Below are positions 14,101-25,500 of a DNA stretch of 64,000 bases, piece by piece (position 1 is the stretch's first letter; each line of letters opens with the position of its first letter). The position numbers and the translations under genes are program-made. The notes beneath the pieces were generated by a model, which worked only from the letters and a program-made list of their open reading frames with translations, made no database searches and was not told where the DNA came from. Location of the stretch: positions 62,001-126,000 of the forward strand of contig WBMW01004029.1 in the NCBI GenBank assembly GCA_013396635.1. Direction: 5' to 3'. The stretch is from Penelope pileata (taxonomy: Eukaryota > Chordata > Aves > Galliformes > Cracidae).

Positions 14101-14921
14101 TGTCCTGTTCAGTTCTTTATTTGACCAGCAGTATGCAGAGCTGCTGGGCTGTGTATTGTGATTTAGATGAAAGAATGAGTCCTCCATAGTCTAGAAGGAG
14201 GATGATGGGATGCTTGAGCCCAGACTGACTTTTGGAGTCTGACCACACGGTTAGGGGCAAGGAAGAAATTTTGCATGAAATTCCAAACACATCAACCATC
14301 CCCACCTTATCTGCAGCATCAATTGCTGTGATGCCTAGACAGTTTTACAGGGAAGGTCAGGCTCAATGATATGGTCTTTGGGGAGTTCTTAAGTGAGTTT
14401 TCTGCTTTCCCTGTTAATTGCATCAGCTTCTGCTATCTGCTGCTTCAAAGTCTGAATTTGAATGTAAACCTTGTGAATATAGTGACTATACTTTATTCAT
14501 GTCTTTTCAGACTTGCTGAGAAAGCATTTGGGGACAGAAAAGGCATGAAATGAACAAGCAGGTGATAAGCACATTTTTGGTATTCAAAGTGCTATCGTTC
14601 TTTCTGTCAGCTAAAAAAGTTGGGTCTGAATTGAACTGCTAATCAAAATATAACAGCTAGACAAATGTAAATGTGAAAGTATAATACTCCTCCTTCCCTT
14701 CTGTTATTTCAAAAATAAGATGTTATTCTGGGCATTTTGGGTGGATGGGTGTGGCATGTTGCTGTCTGTCAGAACTGGGAGTTTTGAGTCATGAAGGTTT
14801 TCTCTGGTAGCACCAACACCACAATACAGACTAGAAATCAGCTGGCTTCAAACTCCTCTCCAGTGGGGGTTCTTCCTGTGAAGTCAGGCTGCACGACCGT
14901 ACAGCCCATCTAGGATTCACA

Positions 14922-14959
14922 CTTAGGCTCCTGTCTGAATCTTAGGCTCCTGTCTGAAT
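14922..14959. repeat. 19-bp tandem duplication
   Basis: CTTAGGCTCCTGTCTGAAT occurs twice back to back with no mismatch (14922-14940 and 14941-14959). Perfect identity points to a recent slippage or duplication event. No coding context is apparent. Confidence 0.95.
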
Positions 14960-15332
14960 TCAAGTTATCTGCAGGTTTGATGAGCTTATTTCACTTATTT
15001 TTAAGACCCAGAATTTTTTTTTTATGACACAGTGATAGAAACAGTTTGTACAAATCCTTCTCAACCTGCTAGTGAACTTGTGAAATTTGGTTCTTATGCT
15101 CCTGGATTTAAACGTTTTTTAAATTTTAAAATCTATGCAATTAAGAAAAAAACAGCTCTGCAGTGTAAGACCCACATGTGCCAACCTTTCAGAGGGGTGG
15201 GAAAATGTCTGAGGCTGTCAGAAGCATGACCAGTCTTCTCCTTTGGAGACCTTGCTCATCCTTCTTTTTCCAGGCTGCCATATCAATGTGGAAAGTGCTC
15301 AGAAGTGCTGCCCATGGTGTGGGTACATTCCA

Positions 15333-15353
15333 TTTTTTTTTTTTTTTTTTTTT
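15333..15353. repeat. Poly-T homopolymer, 21 bases
   Basis: A run of 21 T residues is followed immediately by AGCAGAAATCC. Poly-T plus AG mimics a strong splice acceptor on the plus strand, but the sequence after it has no supported exon. Confidence 0.9.
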
Positions 15354-15479
15354 AGCAGAAATCCTGAATCTCAGAAGAATTTTACAGGCTTGCAATTACT
15401 ACCCTTCGACACAGTGCTTTTGCCTGAGTTTAGGGGTCTGAATTAAGCAGCCTGGTCCTGTGGACAGCATTTTCTTTTT

Positions 15480-15960
15480 CGGAGCTTGACTTAAAAAGCA
15501 TCCAGCAGATGGTGCAATGTGCTTTATTTAGCTGCAGAAATGCTTACCTCTTCAGATTACCCTTTGGTTGAAATCAAATGAAATACTTTTATATGCTTGG
15601 GTCAGAAGCTAGGATTTCAAAGAATTGAATTTTAGAAATAAATATACAGGTTCTTTACTGGAATTAAGCATCTTTGCCTCCTGCAAGAAATACAAGCTGC
15701 TTAATGCACTGGTAGGAGAGTGAGACGGTACTTAGCATAGTTTGTTTGCAGTTTATAACCCATCACTTTTTACACCCAAATAGTAATTTCCTGATGTTAA
15801 TAGTGCTGGATAAGACATTTCTAGTTTTCCAAGTGATGAGGATTAATCATTAGCCGACTGCTTTTTGCACACAAACAAGTGGTTTGCTGCTTAGTCCTTA
15901 GTGCTGTCCTTGTTGTACAAAATCCAAAGGGTTAATTTGCTGCTGGGAGCTGCAGGACAA
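15480..15960. promoter_or_regulatory. Candidate conserved regulatory element
   Basis: This block looks unlike neutral AT-rich sequence. It has a CTCF-like core at its start, repeated TTAAGCA-type homeodomain words, GATTAATCATTAG, and a GTTTATAACCC segment. There is no open frame. The call is inference from motif density; no alignment was possible. Confidence 0.25.
15502..15516 (+). promoter_or_regulatory. CTCF-like core motif
   Basis: CCAGCAGATGGTGCA fits CCASYAGRKGGCRSY with a single mismatch (T for C in GGC). It is the best CTCF-like match I noticed in the window. Occupancy cannot be judged from sequence. Confidence 0.35.
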
Positions 15961-16527
15961 AATGCTATTGACCAACACAGTAGCCTAAGATGTCACTTCT
16001 GATTGTGAGCTGGCTGCATCCCAGACTGCTTTACAAGTCTAACTCAAACAGAATAAAATAAACCAAAGTAGCCTGCTCCGTCCCTGCAAGTATGTATATG
16101 TTAGGATCATAATTAGCAGGAATCGTATTATCAGGAAATTTTAGTGACAGCAGTGCAAAGATGCTATGAATTAGTTTTCCGTCTCTGATTGTCTTAAAAT
16201 GTGTCCTCCAACTTGTCAAAACTTCAAGGAGGCTGCAGTGTTGAAAAATGCATGCTGAAGAGTCAAGAGACACTGTAAAGCTCTACAGAGTCTTGAATTC
16301 CTTGCAGCAGATGCCTTTTCTGTGTTCTGCTCCCTTTTACTCCATTTCTGCTATACAAATTTAGCTCTGAAGCCAGAAGTGATGTGTAAGGAGGCAATTA
16401 TGTCTTTTTTGGAGAGAAAAAAAGTCAAAGTGGCTAGAAGAGCATGCACAAATTCCTTCCAGAGTTGTATGGGCTTCAGCAATATGCTCATAATGTTTAA
16501 AAAGCCATTAAATTTCTAGGCCATCTC

Positions 16528-16587
16528 CCGTTAATAACGGAGAGCTCCTCATAGAGCTGCAGGCCTGAACAATGGAAATGAATTGTT
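16528..16587. promoter_or_regulatory. Palindromic MYB-type site next to inverted SOX pair
   Basis: CCGTTA-A-TAACGG (16528-16540) is a perfect 6-1-6 inverted repeat, and each arm reads as a MYB recognition word (TAACGG). Twenty-seven bases on, AACAATGG (16568-16575) and ATTGTT (16582-16587) form an inverted pair of SOX-type sites. CpGs at 16529, 16538, 16594 and 16603 persist in a CpG-poor region. The arrangement suggests an enhancer core, but binding is not shown. Confidence 0.35.
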
Positions 16588-17100
16588 GATTGCCCGAAAA
16601 GTGCGATAGGTTTTACTGTAATCTTGAAACCACAGCCTATAAATATTTTAAATCTCTTAAAACTGTGTTTCTAACTCTCCCTTCTGTGGGCTCCTGAACG
16701 CTGCGCTCATGGAAGCAAAATGCTTCTGGGAAACCCAGGGAAATGTGATCAGATCCGATTTAATCCCTGCCTGCTCCCCTGTGCCTGCTGAGTCTGAGTG
16801 GTAAATCAGCCATAGGCCACTTGGGGCTTATTTTAACAAATGTGAGTACAGGGATCTGGATTCACATCTGGGGTTCAAACGAGAGCGTTTTAGGCAGCTG
16901 TGGGAACGTGGAAGAAGCAGGAAGCTTGGTTCTCGTTGGAGGAACTATAGCTCTTGTTGTCATTTCATAGAAGTCTTTTTAGTTTACGAGGCACGGTAAG
17001 ACTTGCTGACTGATGTGCTTTCCAAAAATGTTTCCCTGCTAGACTGCTTCTGATTAATAAAATATATGAAAGCAAAAGAAAAATGAGTCTTCCCTAGCTT

Positions 17101-17115
17101 CCCCCCCACCCCCCC
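17101..17115 (-). other. C-run with G-quadruplex potential on the minus strand
   Basis: Seven C, one A and seven C give GGGGGGGTGGGGGGG on the minus strand. This fits four G-triplets with one-base loops, the most stable parallel quadruplex arrangement. On the plus strand the run is followed by AG and so also resembles a polypyrimidine tract with acceptor, without a supported exon downstream. Confidence 0.6.
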
Positions 17116-18439
17116 AGGTTCTTGTGACTAATTTACATCTGTAGCATCCTTAAGACCTGTATGATCTTTCTCTCAGCTATGCTCAGATTGTTCTCCTTGC
17201 ATTTTAAGCTGTTCACATGCAGACCTGGCCTGTGCTGCAAACTCTGTAGTTGCATTAGCATAAGGCTCTGTCCAGCCCAATAGTCCTTAGTGAGCAGCAG
17301 TGCTACAGTAATACAGTGCAATGACTTCTTGATTGGAGAGGGTGAGGATCTGGGTGATTGCAATGATGAGCTCTTGCACAGCTGTTGCCAAGAGGCAGTA
17401 GACAAGAATGCTGGGAATCTAATGAAATCTAAGAAAACATTTCAAAAACCTAACAATGCCCTTTTCAACGTGTAGTTATCGAGTCAAATCTGGAAGCCCA
17501 TTGTAGCCATTCTGTTTGCATTAAGACAGAATAAATACTCCATGCCAACAATAAACTGAATCTGAGAAGCCTCTAAATCCAGTCCTTCTTTAAAAAAAGA
17601 CACATCACCATTTACTTTCCTTCTGTTTTCCAGGCTAGAAGCGAGGATAGAAATTATGTTAAAGGGAATGACTTGTGGCTGATCAGGATGGTATTCACAA
17701 ATAGACAGGAGCACTCTTTCCCCAAAGCGTATGATTCCTCGTTCCTGGGAAAGTTCTGTAAATAGATGTGCAGCATAGCTGGAGCTTCAGAAGCACATAA
17801 ACAGGTGAGTGTCTTCCTCTATCAGAGCACAACAGAGCGGAGTTAATAACGAATAACAAGGTGATGAAAAGCACATTTGGTATTGAGAACAAGTATAAAG
17901 TTTCCAAACAATCTGTCTGGTGTGCGAATGGGCCTGCCTTCATTCCTTGGCCTTTCTTTGGGAGACATCTTGTCTTTCCCTGCTGATTTGCCACTTGACT
18001 GGCAGTCCCTGTATTTCTCTCCTGAGGCAGTATTATGCCTGCAAAATGCAGCTTGCTGCAGATGGTCTGGATTTCTCTTTTGTAAATGAGGATTTGAGGA
18101 GTGGTTCCGTTTCATGCTCCTCCTGGGAAACTGGGCACAAGTGTTCGATATGAGGAAGTCAGCACAGACTGGTTGTTTATCAGACCCTCGCTCTTCAACT
18201 CATCCAGTGTGATTACAGCAGGTATTCCTTCTATTTAAGCCCACTGGAATTTGATGGACTCCTTTACTGTGTGGGCTGCTCTTGTTTTCCAACTTATTGC
18301 GGTGAGCCTGAAGGCACTTGCTGTTTTACACGCAGCGCAAGCAGCATGGGTCAGTCACTGCAGCAATTGATTCAGGTTAGTCAGGAGGAGTAAAACCAAG
18401 TCAGAGGCTTGCAGCCTTGTGCTTCCAGTTCCGTACTCA

Positions 18440-18800
18440 GAAATAGTCTTTTAATCTCAGATATTAATGCCCCAGGCAAACTCTAATTATTAAATCGATT
18501 TATCTGTTTCATTTTAAGGTTTAGGGGCAGCACTGCTGATTTATCTGCTCAGCGGAGCAGAGGGGTGTATGCAGCGTATTATTTCCTGATAAAAATTGTG
18601 TGCTGGTTGTATATTAAACATCTCGTGTTTGTAATTTTAAGCCTGCCATTGTCACTCAAGCTCAACTCTGTCACACGGCAGTTATGGTAAGAAAAGCACA
18701 TCCGAGATTTCACTGCAAACAAGAGGTAAGTTAAGAGATAATGGCAGCGTAGTTGGAGTGCATTTTACATCGTACAACAAAGCTGGGGACAGATGATAAT
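18440..18800. promoter_or_regulatory. Candidate conserved regulatory element
   Basis: The block holds CTAATTATTAAATCGATTT, a CAGCGGAGCAG segment, a TATTAAACATCTCGTG segment and several retained CpGs, with no open frame of note. The mix of TAATTA and GATAA words with kept CpGs is typical of conserved vertebrate enhancers. This is inference only. Confidence 0.25.
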
Positions 18801-20197
18801 GCACAGCAATTACTTTTGTTCTTTATCTTTTGCGCTTGGTACTCTGGTTTGAATTCTGAGTGCTTTGACTAAGCAGCAACGCTGCAGGACTTGGACCCTT
18901 TGCTTCCCTTGTTAAGGATTTGAATTGCAATGCTGATGTGAGATAACTCTTCTGATGGCAGCTGAGCTAGCCCTGTAATTATTTAAATAAATCTCCACTA
19001 ACTTCTTCATGGGAAATGCTCTAAGATATTCCTCTTCAGAAACTGTGTTTTCTACATATCTGATTTCTTCTAAAATATCTACTGTGTTCACAATATCCCC
19101 CTCCCTTTTTCTTCCTTCCTAGGCAACAGAGAACTGCTATCTTCTGTCTTAGATTAGAATGTTATTAACGATATTTGTTGCTCTTTTGGGTCAGGGCCTT
19201 TTCCTTTGTACCATTTATATGGCCTTGGACTGAGAGTGATGATGTGGCTCCTTGACTGCACCAGAATGGGAGTGGGGATGGGACAGGCAAAGTGATCTCA
19301 CAGGCTGGGTCTTGCTTGAGACCGTCTCCCCCTACATGTGCTGTCACCATAACAGAACCTGGCAGGAACAAAGCAGAAGAGATTTATAGGAGAGGCTTAC
19401 AGTTAGAGCTACGCAGATTATAGCAATAATCATAATGAATTTGGTATAATATGGATATCAGAGAAAAGGGCAAGTATCTAATCAAAATAGCATTGAATCC
19501 CAAAGGAAAGATAAAATTGGTGAGAGAGGAGGCCCAGCTTGATTTTTCAAGATTTACCACCCAATTTATTCACTTCACTTCAGACAGATTAGAGCGTAAA
19601 ACCTAGCTATTACCATGCAAACATCAGTGGGATTAAATAATGTAGTCTTTGGAGACAACTACTTAAGTAATTTAGCCAATCATTTAAACTTTTCCTTCCC
19701 AAACAGGCATTTTATCTCCCTTATCTGCAATGCAGATCACTTGTGTTCTGCTCAGCGTTTGGACTGCAGGAATAATTTCCGGTAGGAGTTCAGGATGTGC
19801 AACAGGTGAGAATGTCTGCAGAGTTCTGTCGTGGTGTGAGGAAATTGGACATTTGTGTTTTGAAAAAGGCCAGTTCTGTTTCTGCAGCTGTGTGATCTTA
19901 TGCATGTATCTATATGTAAAAAGTAAAAGCCCATATTTGTGCCTTCTTTTCCACTGAGGAGCTGATCTTGCTTCCTGCTGAATTCATTGGTTCAGAGGAT
20001 GCTCAGGTGCTTCTTCCAAGTTGAGCTGTTTCAGCCCAAAGAGACAGCTACCAGAAACAGCCTGCCTTATCTACAGTGTATGATAACCTTCGTGAAACTT
20101 GGAAAGAGAAATGATGATGTAAGTTGTACTATAAAGCAGGTGACAAATGAAGCCTTTGGGACCTTCTGTGGTGTATTCAGACCCCTCCTAATCGTGA

Positions 20198-20213
20198 TTT
20201 TTTTTTTTTTTTT
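20198..20213. repeat. Poly-T homopolymer, 16 bases
   Basis: Sixteen T residues inside a 108-codon open frame (19987-20313), giving a run of phenylalanines. This is one reason to reject that frame as coding. Confidence 0.9.
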
Positions 20214-22439
20214 GGATCAAATGATTCTATCTAGTGATTCAGCTGCCCAAGCTCTTTTACTCCCACTTTTCTTCCTGACAGGCCCCTTTGGCTCCTCGCT
20301 GCCAATGAGGTAGCACCAGGGCTTGGGTGAAGGCGTAGTTCTCAGTAAGTGGCACCCATTGCTGTTGGCCATGTGTCATCTATGTGGAGAGCTCCAGGAC
20401 TGGTGCACATACCTGTTCTGCCTTGAATATGAATGTATTTGGATGTTAGCTCTCCAAGCAGCCCATCCAGCTGCCTGTTCCCAGCCAAGAACTGACGTGG
20501 GGAAGCAGCTGCTCTGCCTCTAACCTTTCTGTTATCTTCCTATTTTCATCCCTGAATAACTAACTTCCACTTTTCTGAAGAGAACACCTTTTAACTGTCT
20601 TCTGAGTGTTGCAGTTTTTTCTCCTGTTGTTATTCATCTTGTTGCTGCTCTGGTTGGCTTTGCCATTACAGCTGTTAATGTTGCATGGTAAAATGAATTG
20701 TTAATTGCTGAACCCCTGAGGAGCAGGCAGCAGAGTGCTTACAGCAGGCAAACCTGCCCCCGGGAGGTGTGGGGGGCTGTTGGGACCTAGTGTCAGATCA
20801 ATCACAGGCTGGTGGCTTACGTCAGAAGGTAGTTTGGGAAGTGAGAAAGTGGCTCCAGTGTTAGGAATATTCCTCAAATTGATCAGTTCCTCCCTGTTGC
20901 TGAAAAGAGCTACTTGAAGTAGTGTCAGTTCAGCTTAGCTGAATTATGCACTGGATGTAAGTGGTACTAGCTCATGTTAGTACTGCCAGAAGCTGATACA
21001 AACTGTGTTTTTTTCTTGATATAGGAAAAATTGGAAATGCTTTCCTGCCATAGATTTGTCTGAATCTTTGTTCCTCATTGTAGGAGTGATTTAGAGACAT
21101 CTATACAACAAATCATACCAGTACGTGGGGATGCTGATTTGTTTCCTCTCCCTTTTCCCTCCTTAGTTCAGCAGGGACCAGCTGTCTCTGTGAGTACTGC
21201 TGCCTGCCGTTGTGTGGCTGTTGTTATTTAAGGAAAGTTGGTGCAGATTTGTTTTCACTTTTTGAGCATGTGAGGATATTTTGCTTCCTAGGCAACACAC
21301 AATTTTTTCCCCGCCTCAGCTCATTTTTAGCTTTCCTGAAAGTATTAGGGAATACTATTTAGAAATACAGATGAAAGAACAGAAAAAAATTGGAGAGCAG
21401 CTTGCTGAGTGGGTTCTTCAGTTTGAGATTAGACAAATAATTCCATATGAATTTATGATGTGACATGGCAGCATAAAGAGCAAATGTAATTTCATGTTGC
21501 ATTATTATTTATTGGATTTATGATAAAACTGCAATTACAGGGGAGCCTAGCTCATTCAAATGTGCTGAGACATGATCAGCATGCATGCTAGTAGAAGTTT
21601 GTATTACTGCAAAGTACTCACAAAATAAAAAATGGGTTCTTTGGAGATAGTGGCAAGCTTTTATTCAGAAATAATGAATCTGCAGCTTAAAAATGTGCAT
21701 TGAGTTCCAAAAAAAATCTTGTGGTGCCAGTGGTCCCAGACTTTCAGCACAGTGGCATTGCTCTGCGTGCTCTTTGAGTCACCTCTGTGAATTAAGGAAA
21801 CTGCCTACAGGTGGATGTCCCATCTATTCTTTTGACAACTTCTTATAAACAGAGTTGATGAAACTTCTGACCGCTATCTACCTCTGGAAAACAAGCAAAT
21901 GAAAAAAAAGAGAAAAACAAAACTACAATATATATTTGCTTAGGTCACAGCTAGCAGAAAGGTAAAATCTTAGTAACAGACCAGTACACGGGTGACACGA
22001 ATTACTGTCTTCCCTGATTCTCTGTATGTCCACCAGTTCTACTAGAGTTGAGATGCCACAGTGTTGGAGAATGCACAGGCAAACAATAACTTGTTCTTGC
22101 AAATACAAATCCACACTGACTTCAATTTTTTCTTGAATGTTACAAAAAGTACAAACAGAGGAAGGATGGAAAGGACTACTGAGAACGATCCTGGAGAAGA
22201 TCAGTCCAGCAGCCTGTCTTTATTTTAATCTGTATTAATTCTATCTTGATTCATGACAAGGATTTAATCTACAGATGTTCAAATTGTACTGATCAAATAC
22301 AACAGTGCTATCTATCTGGCAACCAGCATTTGGGAATACAGTCATTCACATGCACAAAGGTGGCATGACTGTAAGGTAAGTAAAATGCTTGCTAGTCCAT
22401 TTGTCTCACTTTGGAAAGGCTGTCAGGGATGATACGCTT

Positions 22440-22560
22440 TGGTGTGTTTTGGAGAAATTGCACCTGAAGAATATGTTCACTTTGAAGTGAAGAGTAAGAA
22501 GCTAGAAGGGGTTCAGAGAAGGATAACAAAAGGCTTTCAAGGCTAAGGTTATCCAGCTCT
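22440..22560 (+). mobile_element. Possible degenerate CR1 fragment
   Basis: GCTAGAAGGGGTTCAGAGAA followed by GGATAACAAAAGG resembles the CR1 body segment in which a GAGAGGGTTCAGAG-type word precedes GGCAACAAAG. The neighbouring bases are too diverged to fix the ends. The antisense 155-codon frame across it (22392-22859) has the flavour of antisense CR1 rather than a gene. Confidence 0.3.
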
Positions 22561-25500
22561 CCCTGTTGTGCTCCCAATTTACAGTCATGCTGGACAGTTA
22601 GCACATGGACAAATGCAGTGGATATCAGACATAAGATCATTCCCATGTCCAGCTGACAGCTCGGTGCCAGAAATGCAGTGCTACTGGATGGCCTTTGGTG
22701 GACTTCTGCAGACACAGTTCGGCTTGATGAAGGTGAGGCTTTTGACTTGTGCTGTAAGCCATGCTCATGTGGATGCATGCTTCTAGGCTGGAGTGAATTT
22801 TCATTCCGGCAACAAACTGGGCAGTAAACAGACCAGATACAGGCTGTCTGGGCTTTCATTCTGTGGTTTTGTTCTTGCTAAAATAATAATAATAATAAAA
22901 AAATCAGCCCAATGGGAGAGAGGAACATCAATATGAAGGAAGAGTGGCAACCTCTGCTGGAACTGGTCTGTATTTTCTAAGTATAAGCTAATGATAAGTC
23001 TGATTGTAGGGAAACTCATTTTCTTGAGAGCATACATTTTAAAAGACCATAGTGTGGTCATCAGACACCGCAAGATCTGTGGCAAAATGTCAGCCTTCCA
23101 GAGATCTGACAAACCCAGCATTTGTTATTTACCTATCCAAAAAACTTGGCTTTGAAAAACCAGTGCTGGTTGCCAGCAGAAGGCATTCATTACGAATTCA
23201 ACACAACAGGCAGTCAGCTTCAGCACAGAGCTAACTGCAGGGGGTTGCTTTGGCTCCACTTGTAAGTGTATTAATTTGTCCATAATTCAAACTGAAGTAA
23301 GAGGAGAAAGTGAGATAAGATGAGCAGTCAAGGGAAGGAGCGAGGTGATTTTTAGGTAGCAAGTTGAGAGAAGGGAGCACTTACCCTTGAGAACTGTACA
23401 AAATAATTTGTGAAGTCATTAGTCTTATGACTTATTTTGGCTGCTGCTTCTGTTATTAATTATTTGTATTGAAGTAGCACTCAGAGATAAGACTTAGCTA
23501 AAAATCCTACTCTAGTCACTTCTGCAAAAGCACACAATAAAATGGCAATCTTTCCCCTGAAGAGCTTTTAATCTGAAAGCCACTCATTATTCATAGTGTT
23601 TTTCTTTTGATTTTCATCATTTCATTTGATATTTCCATCCTATCCTCTCTTGCATTCTGGTACACAGCATCTGAACCTCTTCCTCAGAGCTGTGTTGGTG
23701 TTTGGCAAACACAAAAGTCATGCATCTGCACTCTGGTTGTCTCAATATTATTTGGGTTTCCTCTTCTCAATATGTGCTCCCCCTTTTCACTAAGTTTCCT
23801 CTTTTATTTCTCTTCTCATTTTCTGCTATTTCTTCTATTGTTTGTCTTCCTTTTTAAATCTTTTTCACACTTTGGTTTTCTGTCATCTTCTCTGTGCACT
23901 CTTTTTCTCGGACATTCTTCCCTCTTGGTTCTCATTCCAACTCTGGGAAAGATTTGGGAAGAAATAGCTCTTGTCTTTATTTGTCCTAGCTGCACTTTCT
24001 CTAGTGAGCTGGTCCACCCCTCCACTTCTCACATCCAGCAAGAATTTACCAATAAGAGAAGTCACCGGGGGAAAGCATACGTGTTTGCGGTTTTATAAAC
24101 AAGTTTACTTGGTGAGTTGACTTTGCTGAGTGACAACGTTGTTTGTTGGATCGTAGTGAAGAAGCAGAAATTAGGCCAGAAGGAAAAAGTTAGCTGTTGG
24201 CATCTTATCTTTCTGCTCTGCTTTTAATTAATTACTGTGGCTTGTGATAGTTTGCAACAATTGCAGCTACCTTGCTCTAGTAGCCTTTAAACTGGGTTGT
24301 TGTTGTTGTCATAACTGTTATCTTTCGGGAACTGCATTTTTCAATTAGGGGAAATACATGAGATACATTATCTATAACAATCTCTTTTAATGATAACAAC
24401 AGATATGGAAATTAGTCCAGAGCATGAAATTAAAGATATTTGAATAATTATAGTGTAATCAAGTCAAAATTACTGATGCCTTTATTTGAGGCTAGATTAT
24501 GTGGAAAACAGCGCAAGAAAATACGTGCTCTGAAATCTGAACGGCACCAGTATTTGACAGCATATTTGCGTATATTGCACCAAATAATACTTCTGTTTTG
24601 TCTGTCAAACATTTACAATATAAATAACAGTTGCTGTGCTAGTTTTCAGATGCTTGGGTGCATTGACAAACTCCCCTGTAGTTCACTTTGCTGGCATGTC
24701 TAAGATGTTTTGATATGGTGCAGAATATTGCAGAATAAAGGTGAAGCTAATAATACTCGGCAAGGTGGCTCAGAACGCCTGCATTATAAATGCCTATATT
24801 GGATTTTCTTGGAGAAGTTTCAATTTCTTTCAATTCCTTCTCCCCTTTCTTATCTGATGCTACGTGTGCTTAAGTCAACTAAATGAAAAGGCCAGGGAGC
24901 ATGAGGGAGGTCAGGGATAAAAAATCAAGGGATAAATGTACTTTTTTTCTATAGTTCTTTTTTTAAAAAATATATATCTGGGCTTTGAAAAAAACGAACT
25001 TATTCTGTAATTCTTTACTTTTAGTAGCAAGTGCTGACTCACCAGTGCAGAACAAGCAGAAGGAACAGTCAGAGCCAGGCAGAGGTCCAGCTGTAAGTCT
25101 CAGATGCTGCCTACAGTGAAGGAGAACTGGAAAGGGATCTGTGTACTCCAGGCTATTTATTTGTGCAAAAAGGATGGCAAGAAAAATATTTATCGTTTGA
25201 CTCCAGTGTAATAGGTGATAAAGGCTAAACTTATATTTTAATTTTATTTGACAGCTATAATTCCCAAAAATAACATGAAAAGTTGAAGGCAAAACCCTTA
25301 TAGGAGTTTGAAATCCATAAGCCAGCTGATGGATAATTGTGAGAATTTACATTACTGAGCAGAAAAGTAATAGAGTTTCATCTAGTTGTTAAAATTTAAA
25401 ATAACAGCAGTACTAACAAACCTTGGGGAACGTTGCTGCTAAAGTCAGTGAGCCCCGATTTTCATGCAACTGGCAAAGTATAGATGGGTAGCAAAGGATT

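Larger units (their letters stand above)
3606..14921. other. Non-coding stretch with simple repeats only
   Basis: No gene is recognisable over 11 kb. The longest open frame is 126 codons on the minus strand at 10678-11058; it lacks domain character and overlaps other open frames. Homopolymers occur at 6982-6999 (T), 8040-8054 (T) and 11157-11174 (A), and a TA dinucleotide run lies near 7390. A CTCF-like core occurs at 4953-4966. I see no transposon or RNA gene. Confidence 0.75.
14960..22439. other. Non-coding stretch rich in possible regulatory motifs
   Basis: No gene is recognisable; the longest open frame is 108 codons and is interrupted by a T run. Between 15.4 and 18.9 kb the sequence keeps more CpGs and more homeobox, SOX, MYB and GATA-like words than its surroundings, and the best sites are listed separately. 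Homopolymers lie at 15333-15353 and 20198-20213 (T). From 19 to 22.4 kb I see nothing notable. Confidence 0.65.

Noticed and set aside
15333..15360. T21 followed by AG as a splice acceptor
   Set aside because: The sequence downstream lacks coding character or a supported exon.
22392..22859. 155-codon minus-strand frame
   Set aside because: It overlaps a possible antisense CR1 scrap and other open frames, with no recognisable domain.
23607..24098. 163-codon plus-strand frame that looks like a multi-pass membrane protein
   Set aside because: The hydrophobic Phe/Leu/Ser content comes from a T/C-rich tract, not from coding constraint.
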